NCBI RefSeq assembly: GCF_002906165.1
Contig: NZ_PPCN01000001.1
Location: forward strand, 186,001-250,000
Direction: 5' to 3'
DNA length: 64,000 nt
Origin: Roseibium marinum
GTDB lineage: Bacteria; Pseudomonadota; Alphaproteobacteria; Rhizobiales; Stappiaceae
This document shows, piece after piece, positions 53,041 to 60,680 of this stretch; the stretch's first letter is position 1; each line of letters starts with the position of its first letter. The translations under genes and the position numbers were made by a program. The notes beneath the pieces were generated by a model that ran no database searches, had not been told where the DNA came from, and saw only the letters and a program-made list of their open reading frames with translations.

Positions 53041-53442
53041 GTGCCGTTTTTGAATAGCTCCGGACCGATCCCCTCGGTGGATTTGTCGCCGGTTGACCCA
53101 TATCTTCAGGTAACGCCTGTGGGCCCGGTGCCGATGGTTGTTCCGGCAGCGGGATTTCGCGCTTCCACCATTCCATCGCAATTCGCGTTTTATTACATCG
53201 CGTTTTTCATTCACACGATGCTTTCCATTATTCCCGCCTGCATCGCAGGTCCCGGCCCGGGCCTGATCTCCGGCCTGCCGATGAGTGCGAGCCGGTCCGG
53301 CAAGGGATCTATACGGCTGCTTGTCCAGGGCCAACCGGCGGGAAGGTCGCTGATGGATATGCCATTTGAAAACGGACTGACCGTGAATTCGGTCGGCATA
53401 ACGTCTCCAGGTCAGCCGACCGTCTTGAATCCGACGGGCTGA
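53041..53442 (+). CDS. PAAR-like protein (DUF4150 type)
   Basis: A 133-residue protein of the DUF4150/PAAR-like class, which forms the sharp tip on a VgrG spike. The order of the family is visible: MPFLNSSG-type start, VDLSPVDPYLQVTPVGPVPMVVP, the ASTIPSQF segment, then IIPACIAGPGPGLISGLPMSASRS, VLVQGQPAGRSLMD-like LLVQGQPAGRSLMD, and the C-terminal VTSPGQPTVLN-type ITSPGQPTVLNP. The middle FYYIAFFIHTMLSI is more hydrophobic than usual. The start is GTG at 53041 with GGAACAGG in front. It follows the pentapeptide genes and precedes three unknown beta-rich genes. Confidence 0.75.
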   Translation: MPFLNSSGPIPSVDLSPVDPYLQVTPVGPVPMVVPAAGFRASTIPSQFAFYYIAFFIHTMLSIIPACIAGPGPGLISGLPMSASRSGKGSIRLLVQGQPAGRSLMDMPFENGLTVNSVGITSPGQPTVLNPTG

Positions 53443-53462
53443 CTGAAGCGGGAGGGGCAGTG

Positions 53463-54338
53463 ATGAGCAGCAATGTCAATACGCGGTCTTCGGACTGGAC
53501 GTCCAAGCATATCTATATCGCCGTTCCCCGGAATGGCGGTTCCGATCCTTTCAGCGGGCAGTATCTGCGTTTGGAAGAATATGTCGGCGGCGACGAGGAC
53601 AGCCATCTGCCGAACGGCGTTGCAACCTCCGGCCTGACGGGTATTTCCATTTCCTCCACCGGCCATTTCCTTCTGAAATCCGGCCTGGGCGTTTACGAGA
53701 CATTCGCCAAGGGACTGAGGGAAACGGTGAGTGGTGCCGGTCACACGATCACCATCGACAAAGGCGACTGGAAGCTTGTCGCCGACAATGGCTCGGTCAC
53801 GATCACGACCGGCAATACCGGTGTCGGCGTCGGAACGATGAAGTTCAAATCGACCGGCTCGGACATTGAGATCAAGGCGCTGAAGGGGATGTACTACTCC
53901 TCCGACAAGCGGGACATCAAGACAAGCGAATCCGACTCGGTCAAGTTCATCGCGGGCTATGAATATTCAGGCGTTCTCGGTCACACCAGAAAGATCAACA
54001 GCGGCTTCGCGATGAGCATCAACGTCATCGGCGACCTCTATATCAAGACGTCCGACGTCAAATTCACCGGAATTGCGTTGAAGATGACGGCCTTCTCCCA
54101 CTCGTTCGTCGTTGCGTCCATCAAAGGTGTGATCGTCAATTTCAAGATCGGCGTCATCATGGGCAAGAAGATGATCGTCTACAACAAGCTGACTGCCTGG
54201 CAGGTCTATTTCGAGATGGCGAAGGACGAGAAAAAGGCCTTCCAGGTCGATGCAGAACTGAACGGAATGGAAACGGCGGTCGCCCATGCGGAGTCGGCGG
54301 CGATGAATGTCAGCATGTGGCAATTGATCAAGATGTAG
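53463..54338 (+). CDS. Unknown beta-rich protein, paralogue A of a tandem triplet
   Basis: Not recognised. A 291-residue protein without signal peptide or clear membrane helix. It shares with its two neighbours GQYLRLEEY (32-40) and GISISSTGHFL (60-70). A beta-strand-rich middle follows, rich in Gly, Thr and Ser (TITIDKGDWKLVADNGSVTI, about 93-112), reminiscent of the repeats at the end of VgrG spikes. The rest has alternating hydrophobic strands (SGFAMSINVIGDLYIKTSDV, VASIKGVIVNFKIGVIMG). It could be a spike-like trimer, a baseplate-tip adaptor or a cargo. GGAGGGGCAGTG stands directly before ATG 53463. Function is unknown. Confidence 0.75.
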   Translation: MSSNVNTRSSDWTSKHIYIAVPRNGGSDPFSGQYLRLEEYVGGDEDSHLPNGVATSGLTGISISSTGHFLLKSGLGVYETFAKGLRETVSGAGHTITIDKGDWKLVADNGSVTITTGNTGVGVGTMKFKSTGSDIEIKALKGMYYSSDKRDIKTSESDSVKFIAGYEYSGVLGHTRKINSGFAMSINVIGDLYIKTSDVKFTGIALKMTAFSHSFVVASIKGVIVNFKIGVIMGKKMIVYNKLTAWQVYFEMAKDEKKAFQVDAELNGMETAVAHAESAAMNVSMWQLIKM

Positions 54339-54359
54339 TCCGGCTCAGGGGAGCGTAGC

Positions 54360-55265
54360 ATGGCATATACCTATTTGGGCGTTCCGCCCCGGTCGGGCCA
54401 GTCAGCGGCAATTGAAACAGGTGTCTATCTGCGCATGGGCACCTATGTCGACGATGCGTCCGTGAACGAAGCCGGCGAATTTCCGGGCCACTTCTATACG
54501 GCGCCCGACACGAACGACGCGGCGGTGATGGCAACCGCCGAAAACGCCGCGCTTTCCACCAGCGAAGGCATCTTCATCACAACGGTCGGCACCTATGTCG
54601 TTCAGGCCAGAGACGCGGCCACGGTGGAAATCCAGAATGGCGTGAACCAGGACCTCACCGGCGATGCAGGGACCTGGTCGACCACGGTCGAGAGCGGCGA
54701 CATTGCAATCGACATCCGGAACGGTGCCTTCAATGTTACGGGCAAGACGTCCTATCTGATCGAATCCGATACGTCCGACGTCAAGTTTACCGCGTCGAAC
54801 GGCAAGATCTCGACATCCGGCAATTACATCTACAATCACACTTACGGCAGCTACATAAAGTGGGTCGACGCCAATTCGACGTCCGGGGTTCAAGGCACAA
54901 AGACCAATGTCAGCATTGCCCTGGTGATGAGTTTCTACGGCGCGCTGGTCCTGTCGGCGAAAGTTTCCAGCTTGTCGATGAAGGTTGAAAGCGCCAGCGC
55001 GACGGGTGTGAAGATCGGCGGAGGCGGTATCTCGCTCGGTATGACCTGGTACGCCCATGACATCGTCGCAAACGATATCAAGGTGGCCTGGATGTACATC
55101 AAATATCGCGGAGTGCAGTTGGAAAGCACCGCCGCGCAGACCGACACCACCGGCCTGATGAGTATTGACGGGCACACGGTGTCTTTGAACAAGGCCGCGG
55201 CGATCGCGAACACCTCAACCTTGAAGGGGGCGTTCGGCATCACATCCACGCTTCCGGGCAGCTAA
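54360..55265 (+). CDS. Unknown beta-rich protein, paralogue B of a tandem triplet
   Basis: Not recognised. A 301-residue protein similar in layout to both neighbours: GVYLRMGTY (21-29) and GIFITTVGTYV (70-80), then TVESGDIAIDIRNGAFNVTG with regular alternation of polar and hydrophobic residues as in a beta-prism or triple beta-helix. TSDVKFTASNGKISTSG follows, matching TSDVKFTG of paralogue A. The C-terminal half holds VSIALVMSFYGALVLSAKVS, the same place as hydrophobic strands in A and C. No signal peptide. GGGGAGCGTAGC precedes the ATG. It stands 21 bases after A and 12 before C. Confidence 0.75.
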   Translation: MAYTYLGVPPRSGQSAAIETGVYLRMGTYVDDASVNEAGEFPGHFYTAPDTNDAAVMATAENAALSTSEGIFITTVGTYVVQARDAATVEIQNGVNQDLTGDAGTWSTTVESGDIAIDIRNGAFNVTGKTSYLIESDTSDVKFTASNGKISTSGNYIYNHTYGSYIKWVDANSTSGVQGTKTNVSIALVMSFYGALVLSAKVSSLSMKVESASATGVKIGGGGISLGMTWYAHDIVANDIKVAWMYIKYRGVQLESTAAQTDTTGLMSIDGHTVSLNKAAAIANTSTLKGAFGITSTLPGS

Positions 55266-55277
55266 GGAGACCGTCTG

Positions 55278-56126
55278 ATGTCTTACGTATTCTATTGGGC
55301 TCCCGGCAATAGCGACAATTATTTCCACCAGGGCCACTACCTGCGGCTTGGCGCTTTTGAAGGGCAGTGGGAACCGGACAGCGTCAATATCGAGGATGGC
55401 TCCGGCAATGCCCAGGGCATCTATTTCCATACGGCCGGCCAATACACCCAAAAAGCCACCGGCTGCTATTATCAGGCCGTCAACGGACCGGTGAAACGCA
55501 CTATCGAGAGTGAAGACTACACCTATACCAATACCGGCGGTGACTACGACGCAACCACCCAGGGCGGCGTGAAGATACGGGCCAGGAATTCGGTCAGCGT
55601 ATCTTCCTCGGAAGTGACACCCGACGATGAGACCCACACGTCCATCAAGATCGATGCCGGCGACAAGGACGTTTATTACAAGCAGGGCAAATACAACAAG
55701 GAAACCACGACTTACAAAAAGAAGATCGTGAAAGCCCATTCCCACAAAACCAATATCGGCCCGGTCGTAAAGACACATGGCGGCACCGGCGTGCACACCT
55801 ATGTCAGCTTCGAGCTCGGCTACAAGACGATGAGCGTCGGCATCAAGGTTTCCGAAGTCAGTTTCAAAGGGTTGTCGCTATCCATGGGTGGCACCAAGAA
55901 CGGCATGACCCTGTACACCTCGGTGGGATTTTACGTCATCGACAGCAAGAAAGTCTGGCTCGATGAAGAATTCAGCTGCGTGAAGAACGAAGTCAAAACC
56001 TTTCGCTTTACCGGAGGCATCGCGCAAGCCTGGAAATATCTGGGCGCGGTTCGAAGCGAAATCGCAAGCGGCACAAGCGCCAAGAATATCGAAATCACAT
56101 CAAACGGGATGCAGATCAACCTGTAG
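55278..56126 (+). CDS. Unknown beta-rich protein, paralogue C of a tandem triplet
   Basis: Not recognised. A 282-residue protein with the same two N-terminal motifs, GHYLRLGAF (19-27) and GIYFHTAGQYT (47-57), then TIESEDYTYTNTGGDYDATT, and KVSEVSFKGLSLSMGGTKNG, which lines up with SDVKFTGIALKM of A and KVSSLSMKVESA of B. The middle is lysine-rich (YYKQGKYNKETTTYKKK). It has no signal peptide or membrane helix. AAGGAGACCG precedes the ATG. It ends 49 bases before the DUF3540 gene, so the triplet lies inside a tip operon. Confidence 0.75.
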   Translation: MSYVFYWAPGNSDNYFHQGHYLRLGAFEGQWEPDSVNIEDGSGNAQGIYFHTAGQYTQKATGCYYQAVNGPVKRTIESEDYTYTNTGGDYDATTQGGVKIRARNSVSVSSSEVTPDDETHTSIKIDAGDKDVYYKQGKYNKETTTYKKKIVKAHSHKTNIGPVVKTHGGTGVHTYVSFELGYKTMSVGIKVSEVSFKGLSLSMGGTKNGMTLYTSVGFYVIDSKKVWLDEEFSCVKNEVKTFRFTGGIAQAWKYLGAVRSEIASGTSAKNIEITSNGMQINL

Positions 56127-56175
56127 CCTCGTGCCGGGGCTGAATACTTTCCAGGCTTGGTCAGGGGGACCTAAA

Positions 56176-56787
56176 ATGAGTGAAAACAAAATAACGGGCG
56201 AACCGTCTGCACTTCCCGGCGTGGCCGCCGCAATGCCTGCCATCGCCGGGGCCGGCTCCGTGGAGCAAATTGTTGCAGGCAAAAAAGGCGGTCTGGTCCT
56301 TCGGGACCAGGGTGGCGGGGAAAGGACATTCCGCAAGGCTGTCAGCTGTCTCGTCACGCCGCAGGTCAATGACCGGGTTCTGACGGCCGGCATCGGCGGC
56401 CAGACTTATGTGCTTGCAATTCTCGAGCGTGAGGCAGGCGAAACACTGAAAATCGAAAGCTCGGGCGCTCTCGAATTCTCCGCAAAACGGATCGCGTTCA
56501 AGACCGGCTTTCTGGATATTCTGGCGGAAACGGTGACCATGGCCGGCAACGCCATTCATTCGCTGTTCCGCCGTTCCAGACGGATTGTCGGTCATGATGA
56601 AACGATGGCCAATTCCTCTTCGCTCAAGGCGAATGACCGCGCCGTTGTCATTGCGCAAGCAGATGTTTCCCATGCAGGTCTCGTGAGCCAGAAGGTCGAC
56701 GGTCCGTTGGCTGTCAAATCCAGGACCGCCATCTTGAGTTCCGATGGCGATATCCGCCTGAACGGCGAACGTGTGAATGTGGGGTAG
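56176..56787 (+). CDS. DUF3540-like protein
   Basis: A 203-residue protein with the DUF3540 layout found next to DUF2169 and DUF4150 genes: LVTPQVNDRVLTAGIGGQTYVLAILERE (given in part), a beta-rich segment LKIESSGALEFSAKRIAFKT and a C-terminal ILSSDGDIRLNGERVNVG that looks like VgrG-type beta strands. It may connect the tip proteins to the spike. ATG 56176 has AGGGGGA in front; the longer frame to 56131 is not supported. I rate the family assignment as likely, its mechanism as unknown. Confidence 0.65.
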   Translation: MSENKITGEPSALPGVAAAMPAIAGAGSVEQIVAGKKGGLVLRDQGGGERTFRKAVSCLVTPQVNDRVLTAGIGGQTYVLAILEREAGETLKIESSGALEFSAKRIAFKTGFLDILAETVTMAGNAIHSLFRRSRRIVGHDETMANSSSLKANDRAVVIAQADVSHAGLVSQKVDGPLAVKSRTAILSSDGDIRLNGERVNVG

Positions 56788-56826
56788 GTCCCCTCTTGGG
56801 ACCGGAGTGGGGAAAAGTTCCGACTG

Positions 56827-58677
56827 ATGGCAAGTGTGAATGAATTGCTCCAGGCAGCGGGAAACCTGCTTGACGAAGGTGAAGTTGAAAGCGCGCTGGA
56901 ACTGACGCGTCAGGCCGGAGCGAAGGCGCCGAATTCAGCGCGTGTCGCCAAGGCGCACGGCGCCTGTCTGATTGCGAACGGCGACTTCGAAAACGCGGCG
57001 AATTGTTTCGAACTCGCCTTGAGCATCGATCCGGATGACACGGCGGCTTGCCATGATCTTGGTGTGGCCAATCAGGCAACCGGCAACAGGGAAACAGCGC
57101 GGCTTCATTTCGAAAGGGCCCTGACGCTCAACCCGGAGAACATGTCCACCCATGAAGCGCTTGCCGCCATCCTGGTGGAGGACGGTGAGTTTGACGATGC
57201 CATCCGCCATCTGCAGATCGCGCTCAATGCCAATCCGGAAGACGCAAACACGATTGCCAATTTCGCCGCCATCCTGATGCGTGTCGGCGCTCTTTACGAT
57301 GCACGTGTTCATTTCGAAAAAGCCTATGGAATCGCGCCGGACAACCCGAACATCACCGTGCCGCTGATCCACATTCTTCAGGAGCTGGGTGAGCTGGGTG
57401 AAGCGCATATGCTGGCGGAAAAACTCTATCTGCGCCGGCCGCGTGATCCGGTCGCTCTTGCGCCGTTTGCAAGTGCACTCGCCCAGACCGGCGATCTGGA
57501 CCAGGCGAGAAGACACGCGGAAACCTGCCTCAAACTCGCTCCCGACTTCGTTCCGGCACTGGATGCCTTTGCTCTGGTGACGGCCTACCAGGGCGAGCCG
57601 GAACTCGGCATTGCCAGACTTTCCGAAGCCTTGAAAAAGGCTCGCTCCAATCCGCATCTCTATCTTTCCATGGCCGCTGCCCTGTTGCGGATCGGGCGGT
57701 TCGATCAGGCTGTGGCGATGGCTGGCGAGGCGCTCAAGGACGGCACGGCGCGGGCCAGTGCCTATCTTCTTCTGCGGCAGTGCCTGAGCGTCAGCGGCAA
57801 CCTGGAGCAGATGGTGGAGTTGAGCCGCGAATTGGCCTCCGATCAGGCGCTTGGCGGGGCAAAGGAGTTGCTGAAAGGCGATCTTGTCATACCCTTCGAA
57901 ACCAAACCGCTCGAGGCTGTGCTGCTGTCCCGCTTCGCCTCAAGGCCTTACCGGGTAAACGGCGAAGTAGCTGCCAATGTCAGCGCACCCGAACCGTTGT
58001 TACCGCTTTTGAAGCGAATGCCTCTGGCAGGGGAGCTCCGCCAGATCCAGGCTGAGGATCTGGCGAAAGCCTCCGTGAACGAAGATGCGCATTTCATCAC
58101 GCAGCTCGCGCTGAACCAGAGGCTGTTGACCTATTCTCCGGACAAGTTTCAGCCTTACCTTTTTGGCGATCCGCAGAACGATGATTTCTGGCGAGGCTCC
58201 CTTGCGCCGCTCAAGCCTCCCTTCGCCGGGGTCGTCTGGTCGAAATATCCGCCGGCGGCCCGTTTGCAGGATATCGACGTGGCGCTGGCCGATTGGCCGG
58301 GTACGATCGTCAGCCTTGTCTGGGACGACCAGCGGATGGAGCTTGAAGGCAACAGGCGGATCATCGACGCCGGCCGTCACCTCGCCTCGCTTGAGGCGCT
58401 TGTCGATCTCATCGGCAAGATGGACCTGGTCGTGGGTACGGACAGCCTGGCGTTGCACATTGCGGGCGCCATGGGCGTTCCCGGCGCGGCCTTGGTCACA
58501 CAGGAGAAGTCCTGGTACTGGTATCACAGGGAAGGAAAGTCCTTTTGGTATCCGAGTTTCCAGGTTGTCGAACGGCTGTGGCAGGAAACGGACGAGGCCT
58601 ATCGCGACAGGGTTTCAAAGGTTGCGTCAACCTGCCTGAAAGATGCCGGGCCTGTAGAAAATTCCGCCTCGGCCTAG
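56827..58677 (+). CDS. TPR protein with glycosyltransferase-9-like C-terminus
   Basis: A 616-residue protein. Residues about 1-340 are tetratricopeptide repeats (ARVAKAHGACLIANGDFENAANCFELALSIDPDD and similar, given in part). Residues about 420-600 are like the GT-B C-terminal half of heptosyltransferase/OGT-type proteins: GVVWSKYPPAARLQDIDVAL, LVWDDQRMELEGNRRIIDAG and MDLVVGTDSLALHIAGAMGVPGAALV, the donor-site signature. A complete N-terminal GT half is missing. Proteins of this type occur in flagellar, adhesin and type VI loci and may glycosylate or simply hold partner proteins. It follows DUF3540 by 39 bases on the same strand. Confidence 0.8.
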   Translation: MASVNELLQAAGNLLDEGEVESALELTRQAGAKAPNSARVAKAHGACLIANGDFENAANCFELALSIDPDDTAACHDLGVANQATGNRETARLHFERALTLNPENMSTHEALAAILVEDGEFDDAIRHLQIALNANPEDANTIANFAAILMRVGALYDARVHFEKAYGIAPDNPNITVPLIHILQELGELGEAHMLAEKLYLRRPRDPVALAPFASALAQTGDLDQARRHAETCLKLAPDFVPALDAFALVTAYQGEPELGIARLSEALKKARSNPHLYLSMAAALLRIGRFDQAVAMAGEALKDGTARASAYLLLRQCLSVSGNLEQMVELSRELASDQALGGAKELLKGDLVIPFETKPLEAVLLSRFASRPYRVNGEVAANVSAPEPLLPLLKRMPLAGELRQIQAEDLAKASVNEDAHFITQLALNQRLLTYSPDKFQPYLFGDPQNDDFWRGSLAPLKPPFAGVVWSKYPPAARLQDIDVALADWPGTIVSLVWDDQRMELEGNRRIIDAGRHLASLEALVDLIGKMDLVVGTDSLALHIAGAMGVPGAALVTQEKSWYWYHREGKSFWYPSFQVVERLWQETDEAYRDRVSKVASTCLKDAGPVENSASA

Positions 58678-58753
58678 CTGCTGGCGGGGCTTGTTTCCGT
58701 TGGGCGGGAACTTTGCCGGGATCACGGAAACGAACAACCTAGTCGGGCGCGAG

Positions 58754-59149
58754 ATGCCAAGATTTCTTCCTTATGTGATTGTGGTCGGGCTGTTTCTCGC
58801 GGCTCTGATGATCATTCAGATCCGCGACCGCTCCTATCTGGAGGAGGCGGCGCGCGCGGCCTATCCGCCTCCGCCTGTCTCACGGGTCATTTTTCCGCCG
58901 TCCCCGGAGCCCTCGGAGCCTCGGGGCCCGCTTCTGTTCATAGCCGGCGACCGTGTCGCGTTCCGCTCCGGTCCGGGATTGCGGGAACCCGTCATAGAAC
59001 GCTTCAACAAGGGCAGGAACGTCCGCCAGACCGAGGTGGAGGGCGACTGGGTCCATGCCCGCGATGTCGATACCGGCCGGGAGGGCTGGATAGCAGGCAA
59101 GTACCTGACGCCGACAAATCCCCTGCAGACGGCGGCTTCGGACGAATGA
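58754..59149 (+). CDS. Membrane-anchored SH3-domain protein
   Basis: A protein of about 131 residues. One N-terminal hydrophobic helix (FLPYVIVVGLFLAALMIIQI) anchors it, then a Pro-rich spacer (YPPPPVSRVIFPPSPEPSEP) and a bacterial SH3-type domain, about residues 60-120 (GDRVAFRSGPGLREPVIERF, GDWVHARDVDTGREGWIAG). Such domains usually bind cell wall in the periplasm. The frame is open to 58691 but the ATG at 58754 gives the proper N-terminal helix. It may belong to the operon before it or to the control genes after it. Confidence 0.72.
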   Translation: MPRFLPYVIVVGLFLAALMIIQIRDRSYLEEAARAAYPPPPVSRVIFPPSPEPSEPRGPLLFIAGDRVAFRSGPGLREPVIERFNKGRNVRQTEVEGDWVHARDVDTGREGWIAGKYLTPTNPLQTAASDE

Positions 59150-59297
59150 CGGGCGTGGCAGGCACCGGACCGGATAACCGCCTTGGCTTGTCTGCCGCCG
59201 TATTCACTCATGCGGACGCCGACCGCTTGAAACATTTCCGCTTTGCCATGATCGGCGGAAAGCCATTGGATCATTGTCCTGACATTGGAGGCCGCGC

Positions 59298-59717
59298 ATG
59301 AGCTCGCCAGATACCATGAAACCGGCCCTCGCCAGCCTGGCGCGCACCTGCGAGGCCATCGCCAATGGCCGGTTTGACGACGTCGAGGATCTTTACGGGG
59401 TCATCACCGATGATGCGGTGGAAGAGGACATTCGCGCGCTTGCGGAAACCTTTTCCGGCATGGTGGTTCAGGTGGAGGCCCGCGAGTTTCATTCAAGCCA
59501 GCTGATCGCCGAACTGACGGAGACCAAGCGCCGGCTGGAAGCGGCGGAAGCCAGGCTCCGCAAGGAAAACGCCGACCTGAAAACCCGGCTCGACAAGTTC
59601 GAGGTCACCTATGACCAGGAACAGGCAGAGATGGAAATACGCGAGGTCAGCGACACGGATTATTTCCGCTCCCTGCAGTCCCGCGCCAAGGATCTCAGAT
59701 CCAGATACAAGCCCTGA
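59298..59717 (+). CDS. Small coiled-coil protein
   Basis: Not recognised. A 139-residue, mainly helical acidic protein. LARTCEAIANGRFDDVEDLY and VITDDAVEEDIRALAETFSG make a first helical part, and residues about 65-110 (ELTETKRRLEAAEARLRKEN) form a coiled coil. TTGGAGG stands before the ATG. It is 59 bases in front of the ParA-like gene and could be its partner, as many ParA-like ATPases have coiled-coil partners. The 148 bases before it hold no gene. Confidence 0.7.
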   Translation: MSSPDTMKPALASLARTCEAIANGRFDDVEDLYGVITDDAVEEDIRALAETFSGMVVQVEAREFHSSQLIAELTETKRRLEAAEARLRKENADLKTRLDKFEVTYDQEQAEMEIREVSDTDYFRSLQSRAKDLRSRYKP

Positions 59718-59776
59718 CCCGAAGCCTTGCACCCCGGTTTTTCTTCAAGTCCCACCAGTCCAATTCGAGTTGATCC

Positions 59777-60550
59777 GTGACCAAAATCATTTCCACTCAT
59801 TCCTACCGGGGCGGGACGGGCAAATCCAACGTCACCGCCAATATCGCCGCGGCCCTGGCCCTGCGTGGTCACCGGGTCGGCATCGTCGATACCGACATTC
59901 AGTCGCCGGGGATCCATACGCTGTTCAAGGTGGACCTGAACGCTGTCACCCATACGCTGAACAATTACCTCTGGGGACATTGCAGCGTGACCGACACCGC
60001 CATCGACGTCACGCAGAGCGTGATCGACGGGGAGGGACAGCCGGTAGTGCCGGAGGGCGGGCGGGTGTTTCTCGTCCCCTCCTCCATCAAGACCGGAGAG
60101 ATCGCGCGGATCCTGAAGGAAAAATACGATGTGGAGGATCTCAACCGCGGTTTCGTCGATTTGTGCGGCGGCCTGGAACTGGATTATCTGCTGATCGATA
60201 CCCATCCGGGCGTGAACGAGGAAACGCTCCTGTCGATCGCGATCTCCGATACGCTACTGCTGATCCTGCGGCCCGACATTCAGGACTATCAGGGGACGGC
60301 GGTGACGCTGGAGCTGGCGCGCAAGCTCGAGGTGCCGCAACTGTTCCTGTTGGTGAACAAGGCACTGGAAACGTTCGACTTCAGCGAACTGGCGCAGCGG
60401 ATCTTCTCCAACTACCGCACGCCGGTGGCGGCCGTCCTGCCGCTCTCCACGGACCTCATCCAGATCGGCAGCACCGGCCTGATCCGCACGCTGCATCCGG
60501 ACCACCTGTTCACCAGGGCCATCGAAACCGTCGTGGACGCCATAGAATAA
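59777..60550 (+). CDS. MinD/ParA-like ATPase with unusual Walker A
   Basis: A 257-residue cytoplasmic P-loop ATPase of the MinD/ParA class that dimerises on ATP. Deviant Walker A is STHSYRGGTGKSNVTANIAA: Arg11 replaces the signature lysine while K16 of the P-loop is kept. Switch I is VGIVDTDIQSPG (Asp38, Asp40), and LDYLLIDTHPGVNEETLL is the Walker B with a His in place of the usual PPG stretch. The start is GTG 59777. It follows the coiled-coil gene and is convergent with a Ser/Thr kinase gene. It could place or regulate the secretion machine, or act as a flagellar-type MinD relative. Confidence 0.85.
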   Translation: MTKIISTHSYRGGTGKSNVTANIAAALALRGHRVGIVDTDIQSPGIHTLFKVDLNAVTHTLNNYLWGHCSVTDTAIDVTQSVIDGEGQPVVPEGGRVFLVPSSIKTGEIARILKEKYDVEDLNRGFVDLCGGLELDYLLIDTHPGVNEETLLSIAISDTLLLILRPDIQDYQGTAVTLELARKLEVPQLFLLVNKALETFDFSELAQRIFSNYRTPVAAVLPLSTDLIQIGSTGLIRTLHPDHLFTRAIETVVDAIE

Positions 60551-60575
60551 CCGGCAACCGAAACGCCTTGGAGCA

Positions 60576-60676
60576 TGTTGCGTTAAATTGAATTCAGGAA
60601 ATCGCCCGAACGCGTTTGCAAAGCAAACGCTGCCTCGGGCGTCTTTCTGAAACCATGAATCCGCTTGAACGCAACA
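60576..60676. repeat. Long inverted-repeat element between convergent genes
   Basis: The outer arms are TGTTGCGTT (60576-60584) and AACGCAACA (60668-60676). Inside are CGCCCGA (60603-60609) with TCGGGCG (60635-60641), and GCGTTTGC (60612-60619) with GCAAACGC (60623-60630) around AAA. Partial pairing TTCAGGAAA/TTTCTGAAA joins the arms. The whole makes a cruciform-like, MITE-like palindrome of 101 bases exactly filling the gap between the ParA-like and kinase genes. It may end both transcripts, and it is likely a dispersed repeat of the genome. Confidence 0.75.
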
Positions 60677-60680
60677 CGCG

